From an uncultured Ruminococcus sp. (GTDB lineage: Bacteria; Bacillota; Clostridia; Oscillospirales; Acutalibacteraceae), in NCBI GenBank assembly GCA_902765625.1, contig CACXAO010000016.1:1-33549 (forward strand): a DNA stretch of 33,549 nt, read 5' to 3'. The notes below the pieces were generated by a model. It did no database searches and was not told where the DNA came from. It saw only the letters and a program-made list of their open reading frames with translations. This document shows, in pieces, positions 23,370 through 33,549 of the stretch; positions within the stretch are counted from its first letter, which is position 1, and every line of letters starts with the position of its first letter. The translations under genes were made by a program, and so were the position numbers.

Positions 23370-23403
23370 TGCACAATTTCTTTCTTATTAATGTTGCACA
23401 ATT
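23370..23403 (+). repeat. Direct repeat TGCACAATT upstream of sigma factor promoter
   Basis: TGCACAATT occurs at 23370-23378 and 23395-23403, 25 bases apart start to start, 20-50 bases upstream of the -35 box. The position suits binding of an activator, but the binder is unknown. Confidence 0.45.
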
Positions 23404-23422
23404 ACAAAAAAGCAAAAATCGA

Positions 23423-23451
23423 TTGACTTTGCTCCAAAAATATTGTATTAT
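23423..23451 (+). promoter_or_regulatory. Promoter of sigma factor gene
   Basis: TTGACT (23423-23428), 17-base spacer, TATTAT (23446-23451), about 36 bases before the GTG start. Confidence 0.7.
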
Positions 23452-23487
23452 TTTGTTATAAGGTATATTTTGTGATGGGGTGGAACA

Positions 23488-24075
23488 GTGAGCAACGCGA
23501 AGAACTCTTACAGCACGCTTTCCGATGACGTTCTCGCAGAGCTTTCCAAAGACGGAGACAACCAAGCCTTTAACGAACTGGTTTTACGTTATCTCGGTAA
23601 AATCAGCTATGTCGCGCGCAAGTATTCAGCCCGCGGCTATGACCATAAGGATTTTGTCCAGGAAGGGCTTCTCGGTCTTTTTCACGCAGCACGCACCTAC
23701 CGCAGCGATTCGGCAGGCTCCTTTGGCAGCTACGCCATGCTTGTTGCAGAGCGCAGGTTCATTTCCATCATCCGCAGACAGTCCGCGCAGCGTTCCGTGC
23801 CCGAAACGGCAATCGTCGATATCGACTCTCTTGATTCAGAGCTTGCCGATACCGCAAAAACCCCCGAGGAGGAGCTTATGCTCAGTGAGCAGCTCCGTCA
23901 GGTGTACTCAAGGCTCCGCGAAACCCTCTCAAAGCGCGAATTTGCCGTTTTGGGACTCTACATTGACGGCCTCAGCTACAGCCGCATTGCCGAGCGGCTC
24001 GAGATTTCTCCAAAGGCGGTTGACAACGCCCTGCAAAGGGTACGCCGCAAGGTCGGCAGCTTTGATATGTCCTGA
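23488..24075 (+). CDS. SigH-like sigma-70 family RNA polymerase sigma factor
   Basis: Alternative sigma factor of 195 aa with region 2 (LVLRYLGKISYVARKYS through QEGLLGLFHAARTYR to AERRFISIIRRQ, residues about 30-95) and region 4 (LSKREFAVLGLYIDGLSYSRIAERLEISPKAVDNALQRVRRK, about 150-190). The RRQ end of region 2 and VDNALQR in region 4 are like sporulation sigma-H, which is usually about 210-218 aa, so this is shorter. There is no sigma-1.1 or region 3. The start is a GTG with GGGGTGG upstream. The zinc-ribbon gene follows 69 bases later in the same direction. Sporulation or competence control is possible (comM is divergent), but I assign only the sigma role. Confidence 0.93.
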   Translation: MSNAKNSYSTLSDDVLAELSKDGDNQAFNELVLRYLGKISYVARKYSARGYDHKDFVQEGLLGLFHAARTYRSDSAGSFGSYAMLVAERRFISIIRRQSAQRSVPETAIVDIDSLDSELADTAKTPEEELMLSEQLRQVYSRLRETLSKREFAVLGLYIDGLSYSRIAERLEISPKAVDNALQRVRRKVGSFDMS

Positions 24076-24144
24076 TAAGAATCAGTTCGCGGTGCAATTC
24101 CGCGACAGGACGACTATTATGTACCAAAGAGAGGACGAAAACCA

Positions 24145-24426
24145 ATGTATGAGGACAAGATTTTAGTCTGCAAGGAATGCGGAAACGAATTCGTATTCAC
24201 AGCAGGCGAACAGGAATTCTATGCAGAAAAGGGCTTTGAGAATGAGCCTCAGCGCTGCAAGGATTGCCGTCAGGCTCGCAAGAACGCCGCTAAGGCAGGC
24301 CGCGAGTTCTATGACACCGTTTGCGCGGAGTGCGGCGGTCCCGCAAGAATTCCCTTTAAGCCCATGGAGGGTAAGAGCTACTACTGCAGCGATTGCTTCG
24401 CCAAAAGAAAAACAGATGCTGAATAA
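24145..24426 (+). CDS. CxxC-type zinc-ribbon protein (zf-trcl-like)
   Basis: Small protein of 93 aa with two zinc-binding units. The first has CKEC at about residues 9-12 and CKDC near 38-41 around FVFTAGEQEFYAEKGF, which is the probable zinc-ribbon family pattern. The second has CAEC near 60-63 and CSDC near 78-81 around PARIPFKP. Function in this family is unknown; nucleic-acid or protein binding is usual for such modules. ATG 24145 follows GAGAGGACG. It probably shares a transcript with the sigma factor and ends at a strong terminator. Confidence 0.9.
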   Translation: MYEDKILVCKECGNEFVFTAGEQEFYAEKGFENEPQRCKDCRQARKNAAKAGREFYDTVCAECGGPARIPFKPMEGKSYYCSDCFAKRKTDAE

Positions 24427-24479
24427 TTTATAATTAATGCGCGCTTTTCAATAATTAAATATGAACGCTTAGCACTGTA

Positions 24480-24517
24480 GGCGGTGAGATTATTCTCGCC
24501 GCCGTTTTCTTTTTTTG
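24480..24517 (+). terminator. Intrinsic terminator of the sigma/zinc-ribbon operon
   Basis: GGCGGTGAG (24480-24488), loop ATTATT, CTCGCCGCC (24495-24503) with one G-U pair, then GTTTTCTTTTTTT. A CtsR box begins four bases after the T run. Confidence 0.9.
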
Positions 24518-24520
24518 TTT

Positions 24521-24537
24521 GGTCAGAAAAAGTCAAA
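24521..24537 (+). promoter_or_regulatory. Distal CtsR operator
   Basis: GGTCAGA-AAA-AGTCAAA fits the CtsR heptad repeat (RGTCAAA-N3-RGTCAAA) with one mismatch. It lies about 105 bases upstream of the ctsR -35, in opposite orientation to the two proximal boxes. Confidence 0.6.
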
Positions 24538-24608
24538 AATTTTTAAAAATCGCGAAAACGAGAGCATTAGCGAGAAAACAGGAGTATAGCTGAGATTAGC
24601 ACGAATAT

Positions 24609-24641
24609 CCTGACTTTATTTGACCTTGACTTTATCTGACC
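24609..24641 (-). promoter_or_regulatory. Two tandem CtsR operators over the ctsR promoter
   Basis: Read on the minus strand, GGTCAGA-TAA-AGTCAAG (24641-24625) and GGTCAAA-TAA-AGTCAGG (24625-24609) abut with a one-base overlap. The first covers the whole -35 box, so CtsR binding should block RNA polymerase. This supports autoregulation of the ctsR-mcsA-mcsB-clpC operon. Confidence 0.85.
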
Positions 24642-24654
24642 TTGCCGATATAAT
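24626..24654 (+). promoter_or_regulatory. Promoter of ctsR operon
   Basis: TTGACT (24626-24631), 17-base spacer, TATAAT (24649-24654), buried in the proximal CtsR boxes. Confidence 0.85.
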
Positions 24655-24695
24655 ATAATCAAAGCTCCGAAAGGGGCGGGAAAGAAGGGTCAAAT

Positions 24696-25148
24696 ATGAG
24701 AATGAGCGATTTGGTAACACAGTACATTTTGAATATGCTCGAAGCGCAGGACGGCAGCGCCGAGATAAAGCGCAACGAGCTAGCGGGTTCACTCGGCTGC
24801 GTGCCCAGCCAGATAAACTACGTAATAACCTCGCGGTTCACGCCGGAGCAGGGTTATATCGTAGAGAGCCGCCGCGGCGGCGGAGGCTACATCCGTATCA
24901 GCCGGGTAAAGATGGATAAGGGCACGACCATAATGCATATCATAAACTCGGTGGGCAATAATCTTGACAAGGCGACCGCCGAGGCAATGCTGAACAACAT
25001 GCTGCAGCAAAACATCATGGAGCTGCAGGCGGCAAAGCTGATCGCGGCGGCGCTGTCCGACCGCACGCTGTCGTCGGTCGAGCAGGAAAAGCGCGACAGG
25101 CTGCGTGCCGACCTGTTCAAAAACATGGTAATTACATTAAATAACTAG
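24696..25148 (+). CDS. ctsR: Heat-shock repressor CtsR
   Basis: Repressor of class III heat-shock genes, binding heptad repeats as a dimer. The 150-aa protein has the N-terminal winged helix-turn-helix (MSDLVTQYILNMLE, QINYVITSRFTPEQGYIVES) with the Gly-rich wing RRGGGGYIRI, which senses temperature and is a target of McsB arginine phosphorylation in Bacillus. The C-terminal dimer domain follows (LNNMLQQNIMELQAAKLIAAAL). ATG 24696 lies after AAAGAAGGG. It is the first gene of the operon, with three of its own operator boxes upstream. Confidence 0.96.
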   Translation: MRMSDLVTQYILNMLEAQDGSAEIKRNELAGSLGCVPSQINYVITSRFTPEQGYIVESRRGGGGYIRISRVKMDKGTTIMHIINSVGNNLDKATAEAMLNNMLQQNIMELQAAKLIAAALSDRTLSSVEQEKRDRLRADLFKNMVITLNN

Positions 25149-25159
25149 GAGGTATATGT

Positions 25160-25672
25160 ATGAGAAAATGCGATAAATGCGGCGCACAGAACGCCACTAC
25201 ACACGTTAAGACGATCATAAACGGCGAGCTTACGGAATACGACCTCTGCTCAGCCTGCGCCCACAAGCTGGGCTACAACAACGTTTTCGCCGATATGGAG
25301 AGCGACTTTTCGAATCTCCTCGGCAGCTTTTTCGGAAACGTCCTTCCTGCGAGGACCCAGTCAACGCGCTGCGAGTTCTGCGGAACGACCTACGCCGAAA
25401 TAGCCAACAGCGGCCACGTAGGCTGCGCAAACTGCTACTCGCTCTTTGCCGACAGGCTCAACCCTTCGATCGTCAGGATCCACGGCAACGCCGCTCACTG
25501 CGGAAAGCACAGCAAGGCGGCGGAGCTTGAAAAGCAACAGGAAAAGCCTCAGAAAAAAGAGGAAACCGTAAAGGATCTGCAGGCGCAGCTCGAAAAGGCT
25601 GTGGCGCGTCAGGACTTTGAGCGCGCGGCTGAGCTTCGCGACAAAATCAGGGAGATGGAGGGTTCAAAATGA
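25160..25672 (+). CDS. mcsA: McsA, zinc-binding activator of McsB
   Basis: Adaptor that activates the arginine kinase McsB and modulates CtsR and ClpC. The 170-aa protein has four CxxC pairs: CDKC (residues 4-7), CSAC near 31-34, CEFC near 72-75 and CANC near 92-95, forming zinc sites. The C-terminal UVR motif (LQAQLEKAVARQDFERAAELRDKI, about 138-161) matches the UVR segment of ClpC. RBS TAGGAGG precedes ATG 25160. It overlaps mcsB by four bases (ATGA). Confidence 0.95.
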   Translation: MRKCDKCGAQNATTHVKTIINGELTEYDLCSACAHKLGYNNVFADMESDFSNLLGSFFGNVLPARTQSTRCEFCGTTYAEIANSGHVGCANCYSLFADRLNPSIVRIHGNAAHCGKHSKAAELEKQQEKPQKKEETVKDLQAQLEKAVARQDFERAAELRDKIREMEGSK

Positions 25673-26658
25673 GCGATATCGTAATTTCAACCAGAGTCCG
25701 CCTTGCGCGGAACCTCAAGGATTATCCGTTCCCGTGCCGATTGGGCAGACAGGGACGCGAAAAGGTCATCGAGAGCGTCCGCGACGCCCTTATCAACGGA
25801 AACAGCGCGATCGCAGGCGACTTCAAGTTCATCAAAATGAGCGAGCTTGACCCTCAGCAGAGCGTATCTCTCGTCGAAAAGCACCTCGTCAGCCCGGAAT
25901 TTATCAGCGACCCCGAGGGCAGAGCGCTTCTGCTCAGCAAGGACGAGAGCCTGAGTATAATGCTCAACGAGGAGGATCATATCCGCCTGCAGGTTATCAA
26001 AAAGGGACTTGCGCTCGAGGAGGCGTACGACATCGCCGACAAGCTCGACACTCTGCTCGACGAGCGGCTTGAGTTCGCCTTTGACGAACGCCTCGGCTAC
26101 CTTACCCAGTGCCCGACCAATCTCGGAACCGGCATGAGGGCTTCGGTAATGCTCCACCTGCCCGCCCTTGAAAAGAGCAAGGTTATCAGCCGTATCAGCG
26201 GCAATCTGAGCAAGCTCGGACTGATAATCCGCGGAGCGCACGGCGAAGGTACCGAGCCGAAGGGCGCGATGTACCAGCTCTCGAACCAGATCACCCTCGG
26301 AATCTCCGAAAAGGCGGCGATCGAGAACCTCAAGAATATCGCCAATCAGCTGATGATACAGGAGGAACAGGCGCGAGAGAGGATATGCTCAAGCATCGAC
26401 GTCCGCGACACGATAGCGCGCAGTCTGGGAATCCTCCGTTCAGCCCTCGTCATAACCCACGACGAGGCGCTCAGACTCCTTTCGAACGTCCGTCTCGGCA
26501 TATCATCGGGACAGATAAAGGACGTAACGGCGGCGCAGGTCGACGAGCTTATGACAGCCGTTGAGCCGGCGACGCTGAGCGTTAACCTCGGCAAAACCCT
26601 GTCGCCGCACGACCGCGACATCGAGAGGGCAACGCTCCTGCGCAATAAGCTTGCGTAA
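25669..26658 (+). CDS. mcsB: Protein arginine kinase McsB
   Basis: ATP:guanido phosphotransferase-type kinase that phosphorylates arginine residues, marking proteins for ClpC-ClpP. The 329-aa protein shows the nucleotide-binding ISTRVRLARNL (residues 6-16, with Arg9, Arg11 and Arg14), CPTNLGTGMRASV near 148-160, and RGAHGEGTEP near 184-193. Length is slightly below the usual 350. The RDTIARSLGIL and LSNVRLGISSGQI segments of the C-terminal domain are also present. It overlaps mcsA, showing coupled translation, and clpC follows after 66 bases. Confidence 0.96.
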   Translation: MSDIVISTRVRLARNLKDYPFPCRLGRQGREKVIESVRDALINGNSAIAGDFKFIKMSELDPQQSVSLVEKHLVSPEFISDPEGRALLLSKDESLSIMLNEEDHIRLQVIKKGLALEEAYDIADKLDTLLDERLEFAFDERLGYLTQCPTNLGTGMRASVMLHLPALEKSKVISRISGNLSKLGLIIRGAHGEGTEPKGAMYQLSNQITLGISEKAAIENLKNIANQLMIQEEQARERICSSIDVRDTIARSLGILRSALVITHDEALRLLSNVRLGISSGQIKDVTAAQVDELMTAVEPATLSVNLGKTLSPHDRDIERATLLRNKLA

Positions 26659-26724
26659 TATCGGGTAATAATTCTGACAAATACCTAACTGCAAAATACT
26701 AACTAAACTTGGGGGTGTATGTAT

Positions 26725-29148
<2,424 letters not shown>

Positions 29149-29161
29149 TTCGATTACAGAA

Positions 29162-29196
29162 AAAAAGCCTGACTTTTCACGAGTCAGGCTTTTTAT
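29162..29196 (+). terminator. Intrinsic terminator after clpC
   Basis: AAAAAGCCTGACT (29162-29174), 7-base loop, AGTCAGGCTTTTT (29182-29194): a 13-bp stem running into the T tract. It ends the ctsR operon. Confidence 0.92.
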
Positions 29197-29206
29197 TCGG
29201 AAAGAG

Positions 29207-29235
29207 TTGACAGCGGTGTAATTAAGTGATAGAAT
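29207..29235 (+). promoter_or_regulatory. Promoter of the 133-aa membrane-protein gene
   Basis: TTGACA (29207-29212), 17-base spacer, TAGAAT (29230-29235), a near-consensus promoter about 30 bases from the ribosome binding site. Confidence 0.8.
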
Positions 29236-29237
29236 GA

Positions 29238-29254
29238 GGTTACAGATTTGTAAT
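29238..29254 (+). promoter_or_regulatory. WalR-like operator at the start of the 133-aa gene
   Basis: GGTTAC-AGATT-TGTAAT matches the WalR/YycF direct-repeat pattern TGTWAH-N5-TGTWAH with one mismatch, and includes the inverted repeat TTACA-GATT-TGTAA. It differs in one of 14 bases from the site in front of the M23 gene, in the same orientation relative to the gene, and spans the predicted transcription start. Confidence 0.55.
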
Positions 29255-29271
29255 CTTCAAAGGGGGTTATT

Positions 29272-29673
29272 ATGGGATTGAAAATAAAAAGAAAGAAAGC
29301 GCTGTTTATTATTCTCGGCATTGTGGCGGTCGCGTTTGTGCTGAACCTGTTTCATGTTTTTAACTTCTTTTCCTGCAACCCGTTCGCGAATCACGCGCAG
29401 ATACGTTTTTACGACGATATCAAAGCCGTTAATGATGAGGATTCAGTGCGGTTAAGGGAGCTGCTTTACGGCAAGCCGCTTCACTACGACTCACCGTCCT
29501 GCGGCTTCGGCGAGGAGGTCAGCGTTTCGTTCGGCGGCGACACGTTCATGCCGGCGCGCGACGGCGATGAGAGTGTTGAGAACAACGGAAAATACCTCAC
29601 CCTGACCGATACCGAGAACGAGGAGTTCCATGAAATATTAGAGAAATACGGAGTCACGTTCCCTTGTGTTTAA
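29272..29673 (+). CDS. Unknown single-TM extracytoplasmic protein (133 aa)
   Basis: I do not recognise the family. The ATG at 29272 is preceded by AAGGGGG. The product begins with a basic tail (MGLKIKRKK) and one hydrophobic segment at residues about 10-30, so most of the chain should lie outside the membrane. The rest is acidic, with CNPF near residue 35, a short helical stretch (DDIKAVNDEDSVRLRELLYG), an SPSCGFGEEVSVSFGG segment and a C-terminal TFPCV. The three cysteines could form a disulfide. It stands alone between a near-consensus promoter with a WalR-like operator and a terminator, so it is a single-gene unit. Confidence 0.85.
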   Translation: MGLKIKRKKALFIILGIVAVAFVLNLFHVFNFFSCNPFANHAQIRFYDDIKAVNDEDSVRLRELLYGKPLHYDSPSCGFGEEVSVSFGGDTFMPARDGDESVENNGKYLTLTDTENEEFHEILEKYGVTFPCV

Positions 29674-29677
29674 ATGT

Positions 29678-29710
29678 AAAGCCCTGACCTTTCTGCGGTC
29701 AGGGCTTTTA
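29678..29710. terminator. Shared bidirectional terminator
   Basis: AAAGCCCTGACC (29678-29689), 7-base loop, GGTCAGGGCTTT (29697-29708), with a T-rich side in both directions. It ends the 133-aa gene on the plus strand and the V-ATPase operon on the minus strand. Confidence 0.9.
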
Positions 29711-30364
29711 TCATGCCGAATAGTGGTGCGCCTTGTCGAGGAGCATGTCCTTGACCTTCATCAGCCTTGTGCGGCTGGAGCGGTCGTTTTCCTCGAGCTT
29801 CATGGAGATGTATTTTATTGTCTCCTGATAGCGCGGAATCATTACGTGCTCGAGCGAGTTAACGCGTCTGCGCGTCTTTTCGATTTCAGCCGACATCAGC
29901 TCGCAGCTTTTTTCGTACTGCGCGAGCTTTATAAGGTCGGGAAGCACCGTGTCGAGGCTCGTGACCGCGTCGTCAAGCTCAAACGAGGTAAACGCGAAGC
30001 CGTAGGGGAAGATATCGCCCTTGTCGGCGGTGCGCGTCTCGGTTTCGAACTGCGGAATCTCTACGCTCATAACGTTTTTGGAGCCGATCTGCACTCCGAT
30101 CTGCTGCTTTGGCGAGAGGAGCGCAGCGTCGAGAGCCTCCTTGCTCATAACGGCGCTCGCGTTGACAAAGTGGGCGTTACAGTGTTCAAGCTCCGCCTCA
30201 ACCTTGTCGCGCAGGTCGCGCGTCTCGCGGATCAGATCGAGAAACTGCCGCATCAGCTCGTCGCGCTTGTCCTTGAGCATTTTATGTCCTCGCACAGCGG
30301 TGGTGAGCTGCTTTTTGAGCTTGCTCAGCTGCATGCGCGTCGGATTTACATTCATTACTGCCAT
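29711..30364 (-). CDS. ntpD: V-type ATPase subunit D
   Basis: Central-stalk rotor subunit of the V/A-type ATPase, coupling ATP hydrolysis or synthesis in the A/B ring to ion transport. The 217-aa protein is the expected long antiparallel coiled coil: NPTRMQLSKLKKQLTTAVRGHKMLKDKRDEL near the N-terminus (the family signature NPTRxxLxxLKxxL) and RRRVNSLEHVMIPRYQETIKYI near the C-terminus. GGAGGTAAAAA precedes the ATG. It is the last gene before a terminator, after subunit B. Confidence 0.97.
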   Translation of the reverse strand: MAVMNVNPTRMQLSKLKKQLTTAVRGHKMLKDKRDELMRQFLDLIRETRDLRDKVEAELEHCNAHFVNASAVMSKEALDAALLSPKQQIGVQIGSKNVMSVEIPQFETETRTADKGDIFPYGFAFTSFELDDAVTSLDTVLPDLIKLAQYEKSCELMSAEIEKTRRRVNSLEHVMIPRYQETIKYISMKLEENDRSSRTRLMKVKDMLLDKAHHYSA

Positions 30365-30396
30365 TTTTTACCTCCGTAAAGACAGGTTTGCCGTCG

Positions 30397-31773
30397 TCAA
30401 GCCTTCTTCGGGTAATATTTGTCAAGCATATCGTCCTTGATACGTTTCAGCTCGGAACGCGGCAGAATAGCCAGCAGCTTCCAGCCGATGTCGAGGGTCT
30501 CCTCGATCGAGCGGTTAGCCTCGTAGCCCTGAGAAACGTATTCCTTCTCAAACGCTTCGGCAAACTCGGCGTACTTCTTGTCCATGTCGGTAAGAGCCGC
30601 CTCGCCGAGAATGACCATCAGCTCGCGCGCGTCCTTGCCTCTCGCGTAAGCGGCGAAGAGCTGGTTCATGGTAGCGGCGTGGTCCTCTCTTGTTCTGCCG
30701 GGTCCGATACCCTTGTCCTTGAGTCGCGAAAGCGAGGGAAGAACGTCGATCGGCGGAGTAACGCCCTTGCGGTACAGCTCGCGCGAGAGGATGATCTGAC
30801 CCTCGGTGATGTAGCCGGTGAGGTCGGGGATCGGGTGGGTCTTGTCGTCCTCGGGCATGGTGAGGATCGGGATAAGCGTGATCGAGCCGTCCTTGCCTCT
30901 TAGTCTGCCTGCTCTCTCATAGAGGGTCGCGAGGTCAGTGTACATGTAGCCGGGGTAGCCGCGTCTGCCGGGAACCTCCTTGCGCGCGGCTGAAACCTCA
31001 CGCAGAGCGTCGGCGTAGTTGGTGATATCGGTCATGATGACGAGAACGTGCATGCCGAGGTCAAAAGCGAGGTACTCGGCGGCGGTCAGCGCCATCTTTG
31101 GGGTCGCGATTCTCTCGATCGCGGGGTCGTTCGCGAGGTTCACGAACATGACGGTACGGTCGATCGCGCCGGTCTCCTTGAAGGACTGGATAAAGTAGTC
31201 GGATTCCTCGAAGGTGATACCCATTGCGGCGAAAACAACCGCGAACTGCTCGTCCTTGCCGCGAACCGCAGCCTGACGCGCGATCTGGGCGGCGAGCTGG
31301 GCGTGGGGCAGACCGGAAGCCGAGAAGATAGGCAGCTTCTGACCGCGAACGAGGGTGTTAAGGCCGTCGATAGCGGAGATACCCGTCTGGATAAACTCCT
31401 GCGGATAGTTTCTCGCGGCGGGGTTCATGGGAGTGCCGTTAACGTCGAGGCGTTTTTCGGGTATGAGCGCGGGGCCGCCGTCGATCGGGTTGCCCAGACC
31501 GTCGAATACGCGCGAGAGCATATCGGATGAAACGGGCAGCTCCATTGAGCGACCCAGAAATCTTACCTTGGAATCGGCGAGGTTGATACCCGCCGCGGAG
31601 TCAAACAGCTGTACAAGAGCGTTGGTGCCGTCAACCTCAAGCACCTTGCAGCGGCGTGTTTCGCCGCTCGGAAGCTCGATTTCGCCGAGCTCGTCGTACT
31701 TAACGTCATCGACGTCGCTGATCATCATCAGAGGTCCCGCGACCTCGCGTATGGTGCGGTATTCCTTTGGCAT
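30397..31773 (-). CDS. ntpB: V-type ATPase subunit B
   Basis: Non-catalytic nucleotide-binding subunit alternating with subunit A in the peripheral ring. The 458-aa protein has the beta-barrel start ([37 protein letters not shown]), the central domain without a true P-loop ([20 protein letters not shown]), [41 protein letters not shown], and [14 protein letters not shown]. The start ATG overlaps the last base of the subunit A stop (TGATG). Ends 33 bases before subunit D. Confidence 0.97.
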   Translation of the reverse strand: MPKEYRTIREVAGPLMMISDVDDVKYDELGEIELPSGETRRCKVLEVDGTNALVQLFDSAAGINLADSKVRFLGRSMELPVSSDMLSRVFDGLGNPIDGGPALIPEKRLDVNGTPMNPAARNYPQEFIQTGISAIDGLNTLVRGQKLPIFSASGLPHAQLAAQIARQAAVRGKDEQFAVVFAAMGITFEESDYFIQSFKETGAIDRTVMFVNLANDPAIERIATPKMALTAAEYLAFDLGMHVLVIMTDITNYADALREVSAARKEVPGRRGYPGYMYTDLATLYERAGRLRGKDGSITLIPILTMPEDDKTHPIPDLTGYITEGQIILSRELYRKGVTPPIDVLPSLSRLKDKGIGPGRTREDHAATMNQLFAAYARGKDARELMVILGEAALTDMDKKYAEFAEAFEKEYVSQGYEANRSIEETLDIGWKLLAILPRSELKRIKDDMLDKYYPKKA

Positions 31774-33539
31774 CAGTCATCACTCCTTTTCAGTACATCT
31801 GCAATTTCGCTGTCGAGCTGCGCCTGAATCGACTCAAACTCACCCTCGACCTTGTTTTCCGGCTCGTACTTATAGCGGCCGATTCTCTCTCTTACGGGCA
31901 TGTTGACGAGCAGCTCGATATTCGCGCCGTTCTGCAGAGCCTCGAGAGCCTTGTCGTAGAAGCTGAGGATAGCGCGCATCATAAGCACCTGCTTGGGCAG
32001 GGAGGTGTAGGTGTCGGTGGGGTCGAACGCGTTCTGGTGCAGATAGTCCTCGCGGATAGAGCGCGCGGACTCAAGCTTTAAGCGGTCGGGCGCAGAGAGA
32101 GCGTCCATACCGACGAGGTTTACGATTTCCTGCAGCTCGCTCTCGTCCTGAAGCAGAGCCATCAGTCTGCCGCGAAGCTCCATAAAGTCGGGCGCGGCGT
32201 TCTCTGCGAACCACTTAGAAAGCTGGTCGGTGTAGAGCGAGTAGGAGGTCAGCCAGTTGATGGCAGGGAAGTGACGCTTGTAGGCAAGCGCCGCGTCAAG
32301 ACCCCAGAATACCTTTACGATACGCAGGGTCGCCTGCGAAACAGGCTCCGAGATATCGCCGCCGGGAGGCGATACCGCGCCGATAACCGAGAGCGCGCCT
32401 TCGGTGTCCTCTGTGCCGTTGACGAGAACGCGTCCTGCTCTCTCGTAGAACTGCGCAAGGCGGCTGCCGAGGTAAGCCGGATAGCCTTCCTCGCCGGGCA
32501 TTTCCTCGAGACGGCCTGACATCTCACGGAGAGCCTCAGCCCAGCGCGAGGTGGAGTCAGCCATCAGAGCTACGGTGTAGCCCATGTCGCGGAAGTATTC
32601 GGCGATGGTGATGCCTGTGTAGATAGAAGCCTCACGCGCCGCAACGGGCATGTCGGAGGTGTTTGCGATAAGCACGGTTCTCTCCATCAGGGAGTTGCCG
32701 GTGCGGGGGTCTTTCAGCTCGGGGAACTCGTTGAGAACGTCGGTCATCTCGTTGCCGCGCTCGCCGCAGCCGATGTAGACGATGATGTCGGCGGCAGCCC
32801 ACTTGGCGAGCTGGTGCTGAACAACGGTTTTACCTGAGCCGAAGGGTCCGGGTACAGCCGCGACGCCGCCCTTCGCGAGGGGGAAGAGGGTGTCGATCGG
32901 GCGCTGACCCGTGGTGAGCAGAATATCGGGAGAGAGCTTCTGCTTGTAAGGTCTGCCCACGCGGACAGGCCATGTTGTGAACATTTTGATTTCCCTGTCG
33001 CCGTCGTTTGTTTTGATAACGGCAACAGCCTCGTCGATGGTGAACTCGCCGGCGCTGATCTTGACGATCTCGCCCTCGAGCTTGTTGGGAACGAGGATTT
33101 TGTGCAGCACGGCGGCGGTCTCCTGAACGGTGCCGACGATGTCGCCTGCCCTGAGCTTGTCGCCGACCTTGGCAACGGGGTTGAACTTCCACTTCTTGCC
33201 GTGGTTGAGCGCGGGAACGTCAACGCCTCTCTTGAGGTTGGTGCCCGCGACCTTCATGATCTCATCGAGCGGTCTCTGGATACCGTCGTAGATAGCGCCG
33301 ATAAGACCGGGACCCAGCTCAACCGAGAGGGGAGCGCCGGTGGACTCAACCTTCTCTCCGGGGCCGAGACCCGAGGTCTCCTCATAAACCTGGATAGAGG
33401 CTCTGTCGCCGTGCATCTCGATGATTTCGCCGATCAGACGCTGCTCGCTTACGCGCACAACGTCGAACATATTCGCGTCGCGCATACCCTCTGCGATGAC
33501 GAGAGGACCCGCGACCTTGGTTATAATTCCTGTTTTCAA
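31773..33539 (-). CDS. ntpA: V-type ATPase catalytic subunit A
   Basis: Catalytic subunit of the V/A-type ATPase. The 588-aa protein has the N-terminal barrel ([13 protein letters not shown]), the non-homologous insertion typical of V/A-type A subunits (about residues 110-185), the P-loop GPFGSGKT near residue 232, [51 protein letters not shown], and the C-terminal helical domain. The start is an unusual TTG (33539-33537): it lies seven bases from the edge, and the ribosome binding site would begin outside the window. Upstream subunits (I, K, E, C, F) are expected beyond the edge. Whether it pumps protons or sodium cannot be told without subunit K. Confidence 0.97.
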   Translation of the reverse strand: MKTGIITKVAGPLVIAEGMRDANMFDVVRVSEQRLIGEIIEMHGDRASIQVYEETSGLGPGEKVESTGAPLSVELGPGLIGAIYDGIQRPLDEIMKVAGTNLKRGVDVPALNHGKKWKFNPVAKVGDKLRAGDIVGTVQETAAVLHKILVPNKLEGEIVKISAGEFTIDEAVAVIKTNDGDREIKMFTTWPVRVGRPYKQKLSPDILLTTGQRPIDTLFPLAKGGVAAVPGPFGSGKTVVQHQLAKWAAADIIVYIGCGERGNEMTDVLNEFPELKDPRTGNSLMERTVLIANTSDMPVAAREASIYTGITIAEYFRDMGYTVALMADSTSRWAEALREMSGRLEEMPGEEGYPAYLGSRLAQFYERAGRVLVNGTEDTEGALSVIGAVSPPGGDISEPVSQATLRIVKVFWGLDAALAYKRHFPAINWLTSYSLYTDQLSKWFAENAAPDFMELRGRLMALLQDESELQEIVNLVGMDALSAPDRLKLESARSIREDYLHQNAFDPTDTYTSLPKQVLMMRAILSFYDKALEALQNGANIELLVNMPVRERIGRYKYEPENKVEGEFESIQAQLDSEIADVLKRSDD

Positions 33540-33549
33540 TTAATACACC

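Noticed and set aside
24088-24104. CGCGG/CCGCG hairpin between sigma factor and zinc-ribbon genes as a terminator
   Set aside because: Only five base pairs and no U tract; the genes appear cotranscribed.

Overview
The window looks like chromosomal core genome from a Gram-positive anaerobe of class Clostridia, most likely a Ruminococcus-like member of the Oscillospiraceae/Ruminococcaceae. The basis is the ctsR-mcsA-mcsB-clpC operon, a PdaB-type sporulation deacetylase, a SigH-like sigma factor, a V/A-type ATPase, Thr/Pro-linker secreted wall enzymes and strong AGGAGG ribosome binding sites. This is family-level inference; no rRNA is present. I see no transposase, phage gene, tRNA, rRNA or CRISPR array, and no gene-free stretch above 300 bases.

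Layout. 1-1194 (minus): pgk, cut by the left edge and with no visible start codon. 1297-1815 (minus): trmL. 1907-2086 (plus): a 59-aa Gly-zipper-like protein. 2165-7809: a cell-envelope block with an M23 endopeptidase carrying a G5-like domain, a GH25 lysozyme-like lipoprotein, an unknown protein made of two tandem repeats that is probably cotranscribed with an FN3-L,D-transpeptidase, and a PdaB-like deacetylase. 7865-19969 (minus): a long co-directional block, read trmB, lipoprotein, response regulator, histidine kinase, DUF1385, prmC, then recA (own promoter), recX, rimO, pgsA, cysE, cysS. 20055-23270 (minus): comM, a DUF1858 protein, trmK and a Nif3-like protein. 23488-24426 (plus): sigma factor and zinc-ribbon protein, divergent from comM. 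24696-29148 (plus): ctsR-mcsA-mcsB-clpC with three CtsR operators. 29272-29673 (plus): an unknown one-TM protein. 29711-33539 (minus): V-ATPase subunits A, B and D, the end of an operon that continues past the right edge.

Most genes are standard housekeeping functions. The points worth a second look are regulatory or concern unknown proteins: (i) a near-identical WalR-like motif, TTACAG(C/A)TTTGTAA, just downstream of the -10 of two envelope genes 26 kb apart, in a window that also encodes an OmpR-type two-component system; (ii) a 10-bp hairpin plus U6 between cysS and pdaB whose descending arm is the pdaB ribosome binding site and whose loop holds a candidate -10, which could block read-through expression of pdaB; (iii) the tandem-repeat protein upstream of the L,D-transpeptidase; (iv) a pgk gene with promoter but no recognisable start codon; (v) an unknown lipoprotein directly upstream of the two-component system. 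I found no convincing entirely new multi-gene system.
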